Below, in pieces: positions 1-5,480 of a DNA stretch of 5,480 nt. The notes under the pieces were generated by a model. It had not been told where the DNA came from. It saw only the letters and a program-made list of their open reading frames with translations, and did not search any database. Every line of letters begins with the position of its first letter. The stretch's first letter is position 1. The position numbers and the translations under genes were made by a program. Source of the DNA: Burkholderiales bacterium (GTDB taxonomy: Bacteria; Pseudomonadota; Gammaproteobacteria; Burkholderiales; Burkholderiaceae); assembly GCA_947447845.1 (NCBI GenBank), contig CANFNO010000234.1:1-5480 (forward strand). Reading direction: 5' to 3'.

Positions 1-22
1 AGCACGATGTTTACTTCTTGCA

Positions 23-27
23 AGGAG
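23..27 (+). promoter_or_regulatory. Shine-Dalgarno of pucB
   Basis: AGGAG lies 8 nt before the ATG at 36. It fixes the start of pucB, which is too short to be called confidently on length alone. The puc promoter itself must lie upstream of the window. No TGT-N12-ACA (PpsR/CrtJ-type) site is visible in the 35 bases available. Confidence 0.85.
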
Positions 28-35
28 AACAACTT

Positions 36-185
36 ATGGCAGATGAAAAAGTCGGGCCAACGGGACTTACCGTGGCAGAGTCGGAGGAGATCCATCGGCA
101 TCTCATCCAGGGCACGCAAATATTCGGCATGATTGCCGCTTTCGCCCATTTGCTTGCCTATATTTATTCACCCTGGCTGAAATAA
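36..185 (+). CDS. pucB: LH2 antenna beta subunit PucB
   Basis: This 49-residue protein is the beta apoprotein of the peripheral light-harvesting complex LH2, a single-span inner-membrane protein that binds bacteriochlorophyll a and carotenoid with PucA. It begins [12 protein letters not shown] and has an acidic, polar cytoplasmic N-terminus (residues 1-25) followed by one membrane span (about 27-45) ending in SPWLK. His38, in the AFAHLLAY stretch, is the expected axial ligand of a B850-ring bacteriochlorophyll. His20, in [10 protein letters not shown], matches the conserved His12 of the Rhodopseudomonas (Rps.) acidophila beta chain. Gln28 occupies the place of Arg20 in that protein (GTRVF there, GTQIF here), a residue known to hydrogen-bond the B800 pigment. 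The length is normal for the family. A strong Shine-Dalgarno precedes the ATG, and the stop lies 10 bases before pucA, so the pair is co-transcribed and probably translationally linked. Confidence 0.95.
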   Translation: MADEKVGPTGLTVAESEEIHRHLIQGTQIFGMIAAFAHLLAYIYSPWLK

Positions 186-195
186 GGGGATCAAC

Positions 196-408
196 ATGAT
201 TTACGGAAAAATCTGGACAGTCGTGAACCCTGCCGTCGGCATTCCCGTGTTCCTGGGCGCAGTGGCAGTTGCCTCATTCAGTGTTCACCTCGCCATCGCG
301 AGCAACACAACATGGGTCAAAGCCTTCCTGAATGGTGGGAACAAAGGTGCTGCAGTTGCTATGGCTGTAGCGGCGCCGCCGATAGAAGCGCCAGTCGCGA
401 AGAAGTAG
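196..408 (+). CDS. pucA: LH2 antenna alpha subunit PucA (B800-820-like)
   Basis: This 70-residue protein is the alpha apoprotein of LH2. It starts [18 protein letters not shown], the standard LH2 alpha N-terminus; in known structures the N-terminal formyl-Met1 ligates B800. One membrane span runs from about residue 14 to 36. His31 in SVHLAIAS is the axial ligand of the B850-type ring pigment. Positions 44-45 are Phe-Leu, whereas ordinary B800-850 complexes carry Tyr with Trp or Tyr. Loss of those hydrogen-bond donors is known to shift ring absorption from about 850 to about 820 nm. The C-terminus (about 50-70) is an Ala/Pro-rich tail ending APVAKK, similar to the extension remembered from Rubrivivax gelatinosus LH2 alpha. 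The Shine-Dalgarno AAGGGG (184-189) overlaps the pucB stop. Family assignment is near certain; the spectral prediction is inference. Confidence 0.96.
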   Translation: MIYGKIWTVVNPAVGIPVFLGAVAVASFSVHLAIASNTTWVKAFLNGGNKGAAVAMAVAAPPIEAPVAKK

Positions 409-430
409 GTCCACATGTGGCCTCTGGAGG

Positions 431-451
431 CCGGGGCCCGCAAGGCCCTGG
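431..451 (+). promoter_or_regulatory. pucA-pucC intergenic RNA hairpin
   Basis: An 8-bp stem pairs 431-438 (CCGGGGCC) with 444-451 (GGCCCTGG), with one G-T wobble (433/449), around a CGCAA loop (439-443). A second, partly overlapping stem (GGCCT 419-423 with AGGCC 428-432) and a perfect palindrome CCACATGTGG (411-420) lie just upstream. Only a weak pyrimidine/T-rich stretch follows (452-460). It therefore resembles the mRNA-stabilising or attenuating hairpins known after pufBA and pucBA in purple bacteria more than a full terminator. Its likely effect is a large excess of pucBA message over pucC. The pairing is seen in the sequence; the role is inferred. Confidence 0.65.
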
Positions 452-475
452 TCTCTTGTTTGCCACACGCTTGGT

Positions 476-1849
476 ATGAACCGAATCAGTAGAAAACTAA
501 TCTATGCGTGGACCGCTGTCGGCCCGCGCTTTTTGCCGTTTGCCGATGTGGCCACGGCCGATTTACCCTTGTCGCGCTTGCTGCGACTGTCCCTCTTTCA
601 AGTCTCCGTCGGCATGGCCATCGTGCTGCTGATCGGCACACTTAACCGCGTCATGATTGTCGAGCTGAAGGTGCCCACGGCCCTGGTCTCGGTCATGGTC
701 GGGTTGCCCCTGTTTTTTGCGCCGCTGCGCGCACTCATTGGTTTTCGGTCGGACAAACATACCTCCGAGTTGGGCTGGCGTCGCGTGCCCTATATCTGGA
801 TGGGCACCATGCTGCAGTTCGGCGGCTTTGCCATCATGCCGTTTGCGCTGTTGGTGCTCTCGGGCGGAGGCAATGCATCGCAAGCGCCGGCCTGGGTCGG
901 GCACCTGGGGGCTGGCGTAGCCTTCTTGCTGGTGGGTGCGGGATTGCACACCACGCAAACCGTGGGCTTGGCTTTGGCCACCGATCTGGCCCTGCCCGAG
1001 TCGCGCCCCAAGGTGGTCGGGCTGATGTGCGTGATGCTGCTGGTGGGCATGATTTGTAGCGCCTTTCTGTTTGGCGAGTTGTTGGCCGAATACAGCCCGG
1101 CGCGCCTTATTCAGGTGATTCAGGGCGCTGCGCTGACCACCATGGTGCTCAACGTCATTGCCCTGTGGAAACAGGAGCCACGCAGCCGGGGCCGCAAGGT
1201 GGCGCGCGAGGCGGATGCGACATTTGCCGAGTCCTGGGCCACATTTAGCAAAGGCGGGCAGGCCATCCGTCGCCTGCTGGTGCTTGGCGTGGGGACCGTA
1301 GCGTTTTCGATGGAAGATGTTTTGCTGGAACCCTTTGGCGGCGAGATTTTGCATTTGAGTGTGGGCTCCACCACCACGCTGACAGCAACACTGGCGTTTG
1401 GCGGCCTGGTCGGCTTTGGTTGGGCCTCGCGCGTGCTCAGCCGTGGCATGGACCCGTTTCGCATGGCCTGCGGAGGTGTGCTGGCCGGCATACCCGCTTT
1501 CCTGGCGGTGCTCGCCTGCGCCGCTTTGCATTCGCCGCCGTTGTTTGCTGCGGGCACTTTTCTGATCGGCCTGGGCGCTGGCATGTTCGGCCATGGCACC
1601 CTGACCGCCACCATGAACCTGGCGCCCAAAGACCAGGCCGGCCTGGCGCTAGGTGCCTGGGGCGCTGTGCAGGCTACTTGTGCTGGCGTGGCCATGGCCT
1701 TTGGCGGCGTGCTGCGCGATAGTGTTGCCAACTGGTCAGATTCGGCCACCGGTTACGCCACGGTTTACAGCCTGGAGGTGTTGTTGCTATGCGCCACGCT
1801 GGCGCTGATGCAACCGCTGATTGGCAGACGCCTGCAACCTGCATCTTGA
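476..1849 (+). CDS. pucC: LH2 assembly protein PucC (MFS/BCH2 family)
   Basis: This 457-residue polytopic inner-membrane protein belongs to the PucC/LhaA/BCH2 branch of the major facilitator fold. Family members are required for assembly of light-harvesting complexes, probably by handling bacteriochlorophyll or antenna subunits. Visible family signatures are GTLNRVMIVEL (54-64), RALIGFRSDKH (85-95) followed by GWRRVPYIWMGT, and near the C-terminus GHGTLTATMNLAPKDQAG followed by LALGAWGAVQAT. About twelve hydrophobic segments are spread along the chain, with a charged central loop (KQEPRSRGRKVAREAD) between the two halves. LhaA, the LH1 assembly paralogue, is the alternative, but position directly behind pucBA favours PucC. 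The ATG at 476 is the only reasonable start: no other ATG lies in frame upstream in the intergenic region. It has no clear Shine-Dalgarno (GCTTGGT precedes it), which fits low expression relative to pucBA. The gene is intact. Confidence 0.93.
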   Translation: MNRISRKLIYAWTAVGPRFLPFADVATADLPLSRLLRLSLFQVSVGMAIVLLIGTLNRVMIVELKVPTALVSVMVGLPLFFAPLRALIGFRSDKHTSELGWRRVPYIWMGTMLQFGGFAIMPFALLVLSGGGNASQAPAWVGHLGAGVAFLLVGAGLHTTQTVGLALATDLALPESRPKVVGLMCVMLLVGMICSAFLFGELLAEYSPARLIQVIQGAALTTMVLNVIALWKQEPRSRGRKVAREADATFAESWATFSKGGQAIRRLLVLGVGTVAFSMEDVLLEPFGGEILHLSVGSTTTLTATLAFGGLVGFGWASRVLSRGMDPFRMACGGVLAGIPAFLAVLACAALHSPPLFAAGTFLIGLGAGMFGHGTLTATMNLAPKDQAGLALGAWGAVQATCAGVAMAFGGVLRDSVANWSDSATGYATVYSLEVLLLCATLALMQPLIGRRLQPAS

Positions 1850-1915
1850 TGCGCAATTGTTTATAGTGTGCAATAGTGAGCCCCGAATTTACCGCCCCGA
1901 GTCTTCATTAACCCC

Positions 1916-1921
1916 AAGGAG
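1916..1921 (+). promoter_or_regulatory. Shine-Dalgarno of the 30-aa microprotein
   Basis: AAGGAG lies 5 nt before the ATG at 1927. It is the strongest ribosome-binding site in the puc unit and is the main reason to accept so short a reading frame as a gene. Confidence 0.75.
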
Positions 1922-1926
1922 AAAAT

Positions 1927-2019
1927 ATGAAATCTGCAACTCCCGCCATCCTGTTGTTTGGTCTGCTGTGCTTTTTTGTCGTCGCTAACTGGCTGAATAA
2001 ACCGCGCAACAAAAAGTAA
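1927..2019 (+). CDS. Putative 30-aa single-span membrane microprotein, end of puc operon
   Basis: This frame encodes 30 residues: MKSATPA, a hydrophobic span at about 6-23 (AILLFGLLCFFVVANWL), and a basic tail NKPRNKK. By the positive-inside rule the C-terminus should be cytoplasmic. There is no lipobox, since the residue before Cys15 is Leu, and no cleavable-signal pattern. The ATG has a strong AAGGAG at 5-nt spacing. The gene starts 77 bp after the pucC stop and ends 19 bp before a perfect intrinsic terminator, so it looks like the last cistron of the puc transcript. I do not recognise the family. By context it may be a small antenna-associated polypeptide, since small single-span subunits are known in other LH2 and RC-LH1 complexes, but no sequence similarity to those is claimed. 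It could also be an unrelated membrane microprotein. Coding status is likely; function is unknown. Confidence 0.68.
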   Translation: MKSATPAILLFGLLCFFVVANWLNKPRNKK

Positions 2020-2038
2020 TTGCTTCTGCCCCCATCTC

Positions 2039-2064
2039 AGCCTGAATCCTTCAGGCTTTTTTTT
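2039..2064 (+). terminator. Rho-independent terminator of the puc operon
   Basis: A perfect 8-bp inverted repeat, AGCCTGAA (2039-2046) and TTCAGGCT (2050-2057), closes a 3-nt loop (TCC). A run of eight T residues (2057-2064) follows. The T-run is on the plus strand only, so it ends transcription of pucBAC plus the microprotein and separates this unit from the flavoprotein gene downstream. Confidence 0.93.
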
Positions 2065-2159
2065 GTGCGCCCAGTCCTTACGCAACCCGGGTCAGCACAC
2101 GCGGTCAAAATATCGCACGTCGATTGAACTTCTCGATCCCCACGAACCGCACAAACTCC

Positions 2160-3506
2160 ATGCACGACTTGAAATCTGCCGAACAGAAACCCGACCTGCT
2201 GTGCGATGTCCTGGTGGTCGGCGCGGGCACGGCGGGGTTTGGGGCCGCCATCAGTGCGGCCCGGGCCGGACTTTCGGTCCACTTGATCGAGGCCGGTACC
2301 AAGGTGGGTGGCGTCATGGCGTTTTGCCCCGGCATGCCATGGGGTGGAGGCTATCCCTTGGGTCGCAGCATCGGCGGGATCTTTTCAGAATTGACGGGGC
2401 GCCTGGCTGCCATGTCGCCACCTGCCGCCGAAGTACGTCCCTGCGTGCTAGAGAATTTTGGCCCCGAAGTGCAGTACGACCACGAACTGGCCACGCTAGT
2501 TATGTTTGAGATGTTGGCTGAAGCCGGGGTGCATTTGCATCTGGGCTGCATCGTCGGACATCCCACGCTGCAGGACGAAAGAATTACCCACGTCACTTGC
2601 ACCGACCGGCGCGGCCCGTTCAACATCCGCCCGCGTCTGGTGATCGATTGCTCAGGCGATGGCGACACCTCGGCCCGTGCCGGAGTGCCCTACACGGTGG
2701 GCGACGACGTGGGCAACATGATGGCGGTGACGCTTTCGTTTCACATGAACGGTGCGGACACCGACCGCGTGTTTGCCGATGGGGACCCCTACTTCCGAGC
2801 CCATGCTGCGCGGGGCATCGCACAGGGCCTGCTGCATCCCGATCTGGCCAAGCTTTATCTGATGCGCGGCTTTCACCCGGGCAGCGTGTTTTGCAACACC
2901 GTCACCATCCGCGGTGTTGACGGTACCAACCCGGACGCGGTGGCGCATGCTGCACAGGAGGGACGCAGGCGCTGCGCGCAAGTGGCCCGGTTTTTGGTGC
3001 ACTCGGTGCCGGGGTTTGAGCGGGCGCAAATGTGGGGCATTGGCCCCACCGTGGGCGTGCGGGAAACACGAAAACTGGCGGCCATGCTCCGGCTCACCGG
3101 TGCGGACCTGGCGCAATCCAGGCGCTTTGACGATGGCATCGTGGCGTGCGACAACCCGATTGACGATGTGATGCGAACCAGCGCCGACATGACCCACGAC
3201 GCGGCCGTGGCGCGCGGCGATTACTACACCATCCCGCTGCGCGCACTGATCCCGCAGCGGATCCAAAACTTGCTGTTTGCAGGGCGTCTGATTTCGGCCG
3301 ATCCGGTGGCATTTGCGTCGGTGCGAGGAATGCCGCAGTGCATGGCGATGGGGCAGGCTTGCGGTGTGGCGGCAGCGCAGTCACTCGCGCGGGGTTGCGC
3401 GGTGCAGGACGTTGATGCCGCGGCAGTCGTGGCAACGCTTCAGTTACAGGGGGTGCGGGGTATCGGGGGTGAAAACCTGGCGGAGTGCCTAGGCGAGGTC
3501 AGTTAG
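2160..3506 (+). CDS. FAD-dependent oxidoreductase (FAD_oxidored / PF12831-like)
   Basis: This is a predicted soluble flavoprotein of 448 residues. An N-terminal Rossmann fold has VLVVGAGTAGFGAA (17-30) with the GxGxxG glycines at 21, 23 and 26. It is followed by Glu44 in HLIEAG, the usual ligand of the FAD adenosine ribose, and Gly50-Gly51. A GGG-rich loop (CPGMPWGGGYPLG) and GGIFSELTGRL match the FAD_oxidored family pattern. VIDCSGDGD (161-169) is the second conserved FAD-contact motif. The C-terminal FAD segment covers about 370-406 (NLLFAGRLIS, then RGMPQCMAMGQACGVAAA). The substrate cannot be read from the sequence. It is not CrtI/CrtD-like, and a link to carotenoid or pigment metabolism is only positional. 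The start is uncertain: ATG 2160 is chosen because the Rossmann strand follows at normal distance. An in-frame TTG at 2124 would add 12 residues, and neither has a clear Shine-Dalgarno. It lies 95 bp beyond the puc terminator, so it probably has its own promoter. Confidence 0.85.
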   Translation: MHDLKSAEQKPDLLCDVLVVGAGTAGFGAAISAARAGLSVHLIEAGTKVGGVMAFCPGMPWGGGYPLGRSIGGIFSELTGRLAAMSPPAAEVRPCVLENFGPEVQYDHELATLVMFEMLAEAGVHLHLGCIVGHPTLQDERITHVTCTDRRGPFNIRPRLVIDCSGDGDTSARAGVPYTVGDDVGNMMAVTLSFHMNGADTDRVFADGDPYFRAHAARGIAQGLLHPDLAKLYLMRGFHPGSVFCNTVTIRGVDGTNPDAVAHAAQEGRRRCAQVARFLVHSVPGFERAQMWGIGPTVGVRETRKLAAMLRLTGADLAQSRRFDDGIVACDNPIDDVMRTSADMTHDAAVARGDYYTIPLRALIPQRIQNLLFAGRLISADPVAFASVRGMPQCMAMGQACGVAAAQSLARGCAVQDVDAAAVVATLQLQGVRGIGGENLAECLGEVS

Positions 3507-3531
3507 TCGGCGATGGCGAACGACGCTTGTG

Positions 3532-3747
3532 CTAATCGAGCGAGTCCTGAAAGTTCAGAAGCTCATGCGGCAAAACGTCCAATGCTTCGGCCAGCGCGAC
3601 GATGACCGTCAATGAGGGATTGGCCTCGCCTGACTCAATCCGGCTCAGGTAGGTGCGAAAAATCCCGCACTGCTGGGCTATGGCAGCTTGTGTTGCGTTG
3701 CGCGCGATGCGCAGAATTCTGACGTTGTTTCCAAAGGTTTTTCGCAT
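3532..3747 (-). CDS. Small XRE-family helix-turn-helix regulator
   Basis: This 71-residue DNA-binding protein consists of little more than one Cro/C1-type HTH domain. The sequence shows GNNVRILRIARNATQ (6-20), the positioning helix TQAAIAQQCG (19-28), the recognition helix around RTYLSRIESG (31-40), and the family signature SRIESGEANPSLTVIVALAEAL (split here into SRIESGEANP, 35-44, and SLTVIVALAEAL, 45-56). A helix with HELL follows. The start at 3747 is supported by GGAG 8 nt upstream. It begins 21 bp after the crtB stop on the same strand, so it is very probably co-transcribed with crtI and crtB. There is no toxin-like partner next to it, no sensor domain and no prophage context. A role in autoregulating the crt operon, or in wider photosynthesis gene control, is inferred from position only. 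Confidence 0.88.
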   Translation of the reverse strand: MRKTFGNNVRILRIARNATQAAIAQQCGIFRTYLSRIESGEANPSLTVIVALAEALDVLPHELLNFQDSLD

Positions 3748-3768
3748 GGCTTTGACTCCGATGCGCTC

Positions 3769-4833
3769 TTATACCGTATTGCCCTCCGGAGTGCGACCAC
3801 GCTTGGCATTTTCCAGACGTTCCAACAAACCCAAAACCCATTCGACACGCTGTGGCATGGCCCGGTTGGGGAAGAACTTCAGGCGGGCGCGTTCTTCCAT
3901 CTCGGCGGCACAGCCGTCCACCAGAAACGCAATCGCTGCCAAGGGCGGCGGCTGATCGCGCTTGGTGGTTATCCAACTGGCCTGGGTCCAGGCAGTGGCC
4001 AACAACACCATTTTGCGGGTCGTGCTGACCACTGTGCGGTGTTGTACCGAGTCCAGACCCTCGCGCCGCAACTGGTGCCCGATTTCTCCATAAATGGTGC
4101 TGGCCGCAAGGATGGCGGCGCGGCAGTCCGGTGGCAATTCGGCAATGCCGCATTGCGCGAGGGCATAGAGCCGGTCGGCTTCATCCAGTAGGCGGGCCGT
4201 GACCCCTTTGAGGGACTCTGTGGCTTCGGGCTTGGCCAGCCACCGGGTGACGTCAATGCCGGCCTCAGCCATCCATTGCAGCGGCAGGTAGAGGCGGCCA
4301 TTGCGCGCATCTTCGCCCACATCACGCGCAATATTGGTGAGCTGCATGGCCACGCCCAACTCGCAGGCACGTGCCAGCGTCAGGCCCGAGCGCGGCCCCA
4401 TGATCCAGCACATCATGGCGCCCACCGTACCGGCCACACGTGCGCCATAGCTGTGCAGGTCCTCGATCGTTTCGTAGCGACGGCCACTGTTGTCCCAGGC
4501 AAAGCCCTCGAGCAACGCGTCCAGCAGCACGCGCGGCAACTGGCACTGCTGCACCACCAGCGACAGGGCGTGGTCTTCCACCAGGTTGTCGGGGGTGCCG
4601 GCGTAAATCAGGTCCAGCCGCTGGCGCAGTATGGCCAGGTTGGCCTCGACATCGCCGCCCCCATCCACCAGATCGTCCGCAACGCGGCAAAACGCATACA
4701 GCGCAATCGAGGCGCAGCGCACCCGCACGGGTAGCAAGCGGCTGGCGGCAAAAAATGTTTTAGAGCCACCCTGCATCATGGCGATGCAGGCCTTAAGGTC
4801 ATGCGATTCAAAATCAGGCGAAGCTGTTTGCAT
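3769..4833 (-). CDS. crtB: Phytoene synthase CrtB
   Basis: This 354-residue enzyme of the squalene/phytoene synthase family condenses two geranylgeranyl diphosphates into 15-cis-phytoene, the first committed step to the carotenoids of LH2 and the reaction centre. GGSKTFFAASRLLP (22-35) is the usual N-terminal signature. The first Asp-rich motif is YAFCRVADDLVD (46-57, DDLVD 53-57) and the second is LTNIARDVGED (165-175, Asn167, Asp171, Asp175), followed by GRLYLPLQWM. These bind diphosphate through Mg2+. Length is normal and all catalytic motifs are present. The ATG at 4833 lies inside the end of crtI, giving a 20-bp overlap in another frame, which is typical of translationally coupled crtIB pairs. 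No strong Shine-Dalgarno is seen; only a weak GGTGG precedes it. Confidence 0.95.
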   Translation of the reverse strand: MQTASPDFESHDLKACIAMMQGGSKTFFAASRLLPVRVRCASIALYAFCRVADDLVDGGGDVEANLAILRQRLDLIYAGTPDNLVEDHALSLVVQQCQLPRVLLDALLEGFAWDNSGRRYETIEDLHSYGARVAGTVGAMMCWIMGPRSGLTLARACELGVAMQLTNIARDVGEDARNGRLYLPLQWMAEAGIDVTRWLAKPEATESLKGVTARLLDEADRLYALAQCGIAELPPDCRAAILAASTIYGEIGHQLRREGLDSVQHRTVVSTTRKMVLLATAWTQASWITTKRDQPPPLAAIAFLVDGCAAEMEERARLKFFPNRAMPQRVEWVLGLLERLENAKRGRTPEGNTV

Positions 4834-5480
4834 GGGGAACCACCGTTTCCAAAGCTTTGGCAGACATCAACACGCCCGGCACGCCAGCGCCGGGATGCGT
4901 GCTGGCACCCACCATGTACAGGCCCGCCACATCCTCGCTGCGGTTGTGCGGGCGAAACCAGGCGCTTTGCAGCAGCAAGGGCTCCAGCCCGAAACCTGCG
5001 CCCTTGAGCGACCAGAGCCGATCCTTGAAGTCCTGTGGCGTGGTCACCAGCGAGCTGACGATGCTGGCCTTCAAACCCGGCAACACGCTGTCTTCCAGCG
5101 CCTGTGCAATGGTCTGGCGATAGCCCTCGGCGACCTCGGCCCAATGGGTGCCGCTGTCCAGATGGGGCACGGGCGAGAGCACGTAAAAGGTGTCGCAACC
5201 AGCCGGTGCCAGCGACGGGTCGGTCGCGGTCGGGCGGTGCAGATACAGGCTGAAATCTTTGGCCAGGACCTTGTTTTTGAAGATGTCAGTGAGCAACCCT
5301 TTGTAGCGCTCGCCCAGCAGCATCATGTGGTGCGGCACGTCCGGGTACTGTCGGTTGGTGCCGAAGTACCAGACGAACAGGCCCATGGAGTAGTCGCCCT
5401 TGTCGATCTTGTTGTCAGTCCAGTGGCGGCGGTGGCGCGGCTCGACCAGGTAGCGGTAAGTCCAGGCGGCGTCGCCGTTG
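4814..5480 (-). CDS. crtI: Phytoene desaturase CrtI, C-terminal part (cut by window edge)
   Basis: The frame runs open from the window edge (first whole codon at 5479) to a TGA at 4814-4816, giving the last 221 residues of a protein usually about 500 long. It is a membrane-associated FAD enzyme that introduces conjugated double bonds into phytoene, yielding neurosporene or lycopene; the number of steps cannot be told from the sequence. Visible family features are KGDYSMGLFVWYFGTN near the left edge, SLYLHRPTATDPSLAPAG, YVLSPVPHLDSG, and the C-terminal FAD signature GLYMVGASTHPGAGVPGV followed by LMSAKALE. A Met at 5386 (DYSMGLF) is internal and not the start, since the conserved sequence continues upstream without a stop. 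The N-terminal GxGxxG domain and the promoter lie beyond the window. It overlaps crtB by 20 bp and is the upstream gene of the crtI-crtB-xre unit. Confidence 0.95.
   Translation of the reverse strand, partial: NGDAAWTYRYLVEPRHRRHWTDNKIDKGDYSMGLFVWYFGTNRQYPDVPHHMMLLGERYKGLLTDIFKNKVLAKDFSLYLHRPTATDPSLAPAGCDTFYVLSPVPHLDSGTHWAEVAEGYRQTIAQALEDSVLPGLKASIVSSLVTTPQDFKDRLWSLKGAGFGLEPLLLQSAWFRPHNRSEDVAGLYMVGASTHPGAGVPGVLMSAKALETVVPHANSFA

Noticed and set aside
563..1594. A 343-codon open frame on the minus strand opposite pucC
   Set aside because: It is antisense to a well-supported PucC, its product is a low-complexity His/Gln/Arg/Ala-rich string with no domain, and long antisense frames are common in GC-rich coding DNA.
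1927..2019. The microprotein as a lipoprotein
   Set aside because: Cys15 is preceded by Gly-Leu-Leu, and Leu at -1 does not fit a lipobox. The Cys is also in the middle of the hydrophobic segment.
2124..2159. TTG at 2124 as the start of the flavoprotein
   Set aside because: It has no Shine-Dalgarno and adds a 12-residue leader with no family feature. ATG 2160 leaves a normal distance to the Rossmann motif. It cannot be excluded.
2065..2159. A sigma70 or PpsR-controlled promoter for the flavoprotein
   Set aside because: An AT-rich patch (2107-2113) was seen, but there is no matching -35 at 16-18 bp and no TGT-N12-ACA pair, so no promoter is called.
2652..3266. A 204-codon minus-strand frame opposite the flavoprotein gene
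   Set aside because: It is a codon-bias shadow of the real gene on the plus strand, with no recognisable motif and no supporting ribosome-binding site.
3532..3747. The XRE protein as the antitoxin of a toxin-antitoxin pair
   Set aside because: Its neighbours are crtB and the convergent flavoprotein. No small toxin-like frame with support lies next to it.
4814..5386. CrtI starting at the Met codon at 5386
   Set aside because: The CrtI-like sequence continues upstream in frame to the window edge (for example the KGDYSMGLF context), so this Met is internal.

Overview
The window reads as part of the photosynthesis gene cluster of a purple phototrophic bacterium. GC-rich codon use, an LH2 alpha subunit with an Ala/Pro-rich C-terminal tail (as remembered from Rubrivivax-type LH2), and the combination pucBAC plus crtIB point to a betaproteobacterium of the Burkholderiales, probably Rhodoferax-like (Comamonadaceae). 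The genus is an inference from protein character; no search was run.

Plus strand, 36-2064: a puc (peripheral antenna, LH2) operon. pucB (36-185) and pucA (196-408) encode the beta and alpha apoproteins. A GC-rich intergenic hairpin (431-451) follows, then pucC (476-1849), an MFS-fold LH2 assembly factor. The last cistron is a 30-residue single-membrane-span microprotein (1927-2019) with a strong ribosome-binding site. A textbook intrinsic terminator (2039-2064) closes the unit. Two antenna residues stand out. Alpha positions 44-45 are Phe-Leu, the pair known from blue-shifted B800-820 complexes. The beta-subunit Arg that normally bonds the B800 bacteriochlorophyll is Gln.

Plus strand, 2160-3506: a standalone FAD-dependent oxidoreductase of the FAD_oxidored (PF12831-like) type with no obvious link to photosynthesis. 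It converges on the next block with only 25 bp between stop codons.

Minus strand, 5480-3532: the C-terminal part of crtI (phytoene desaturase, cut by the window edge), crtB (phytoene synthase, overlapping crtI by 20 bp), and a 71-residue XRE-type DNA-binding protein 21 bp beyond crtB. The three look like one transcription unit making the carotenoid backbone, with a small regulator as the last cistron.

Together the genes supply LH2 apoproteins, their assembly factor and the carotenoid precursor pathway needed to build the complex. The least explained parts are the microprotein, the XRE regulator and the flavoprotein. No RNA genes, mobile elements, CRISPR arrays or long repeats were seen, and no stretch over 300 bases lacks a gene.
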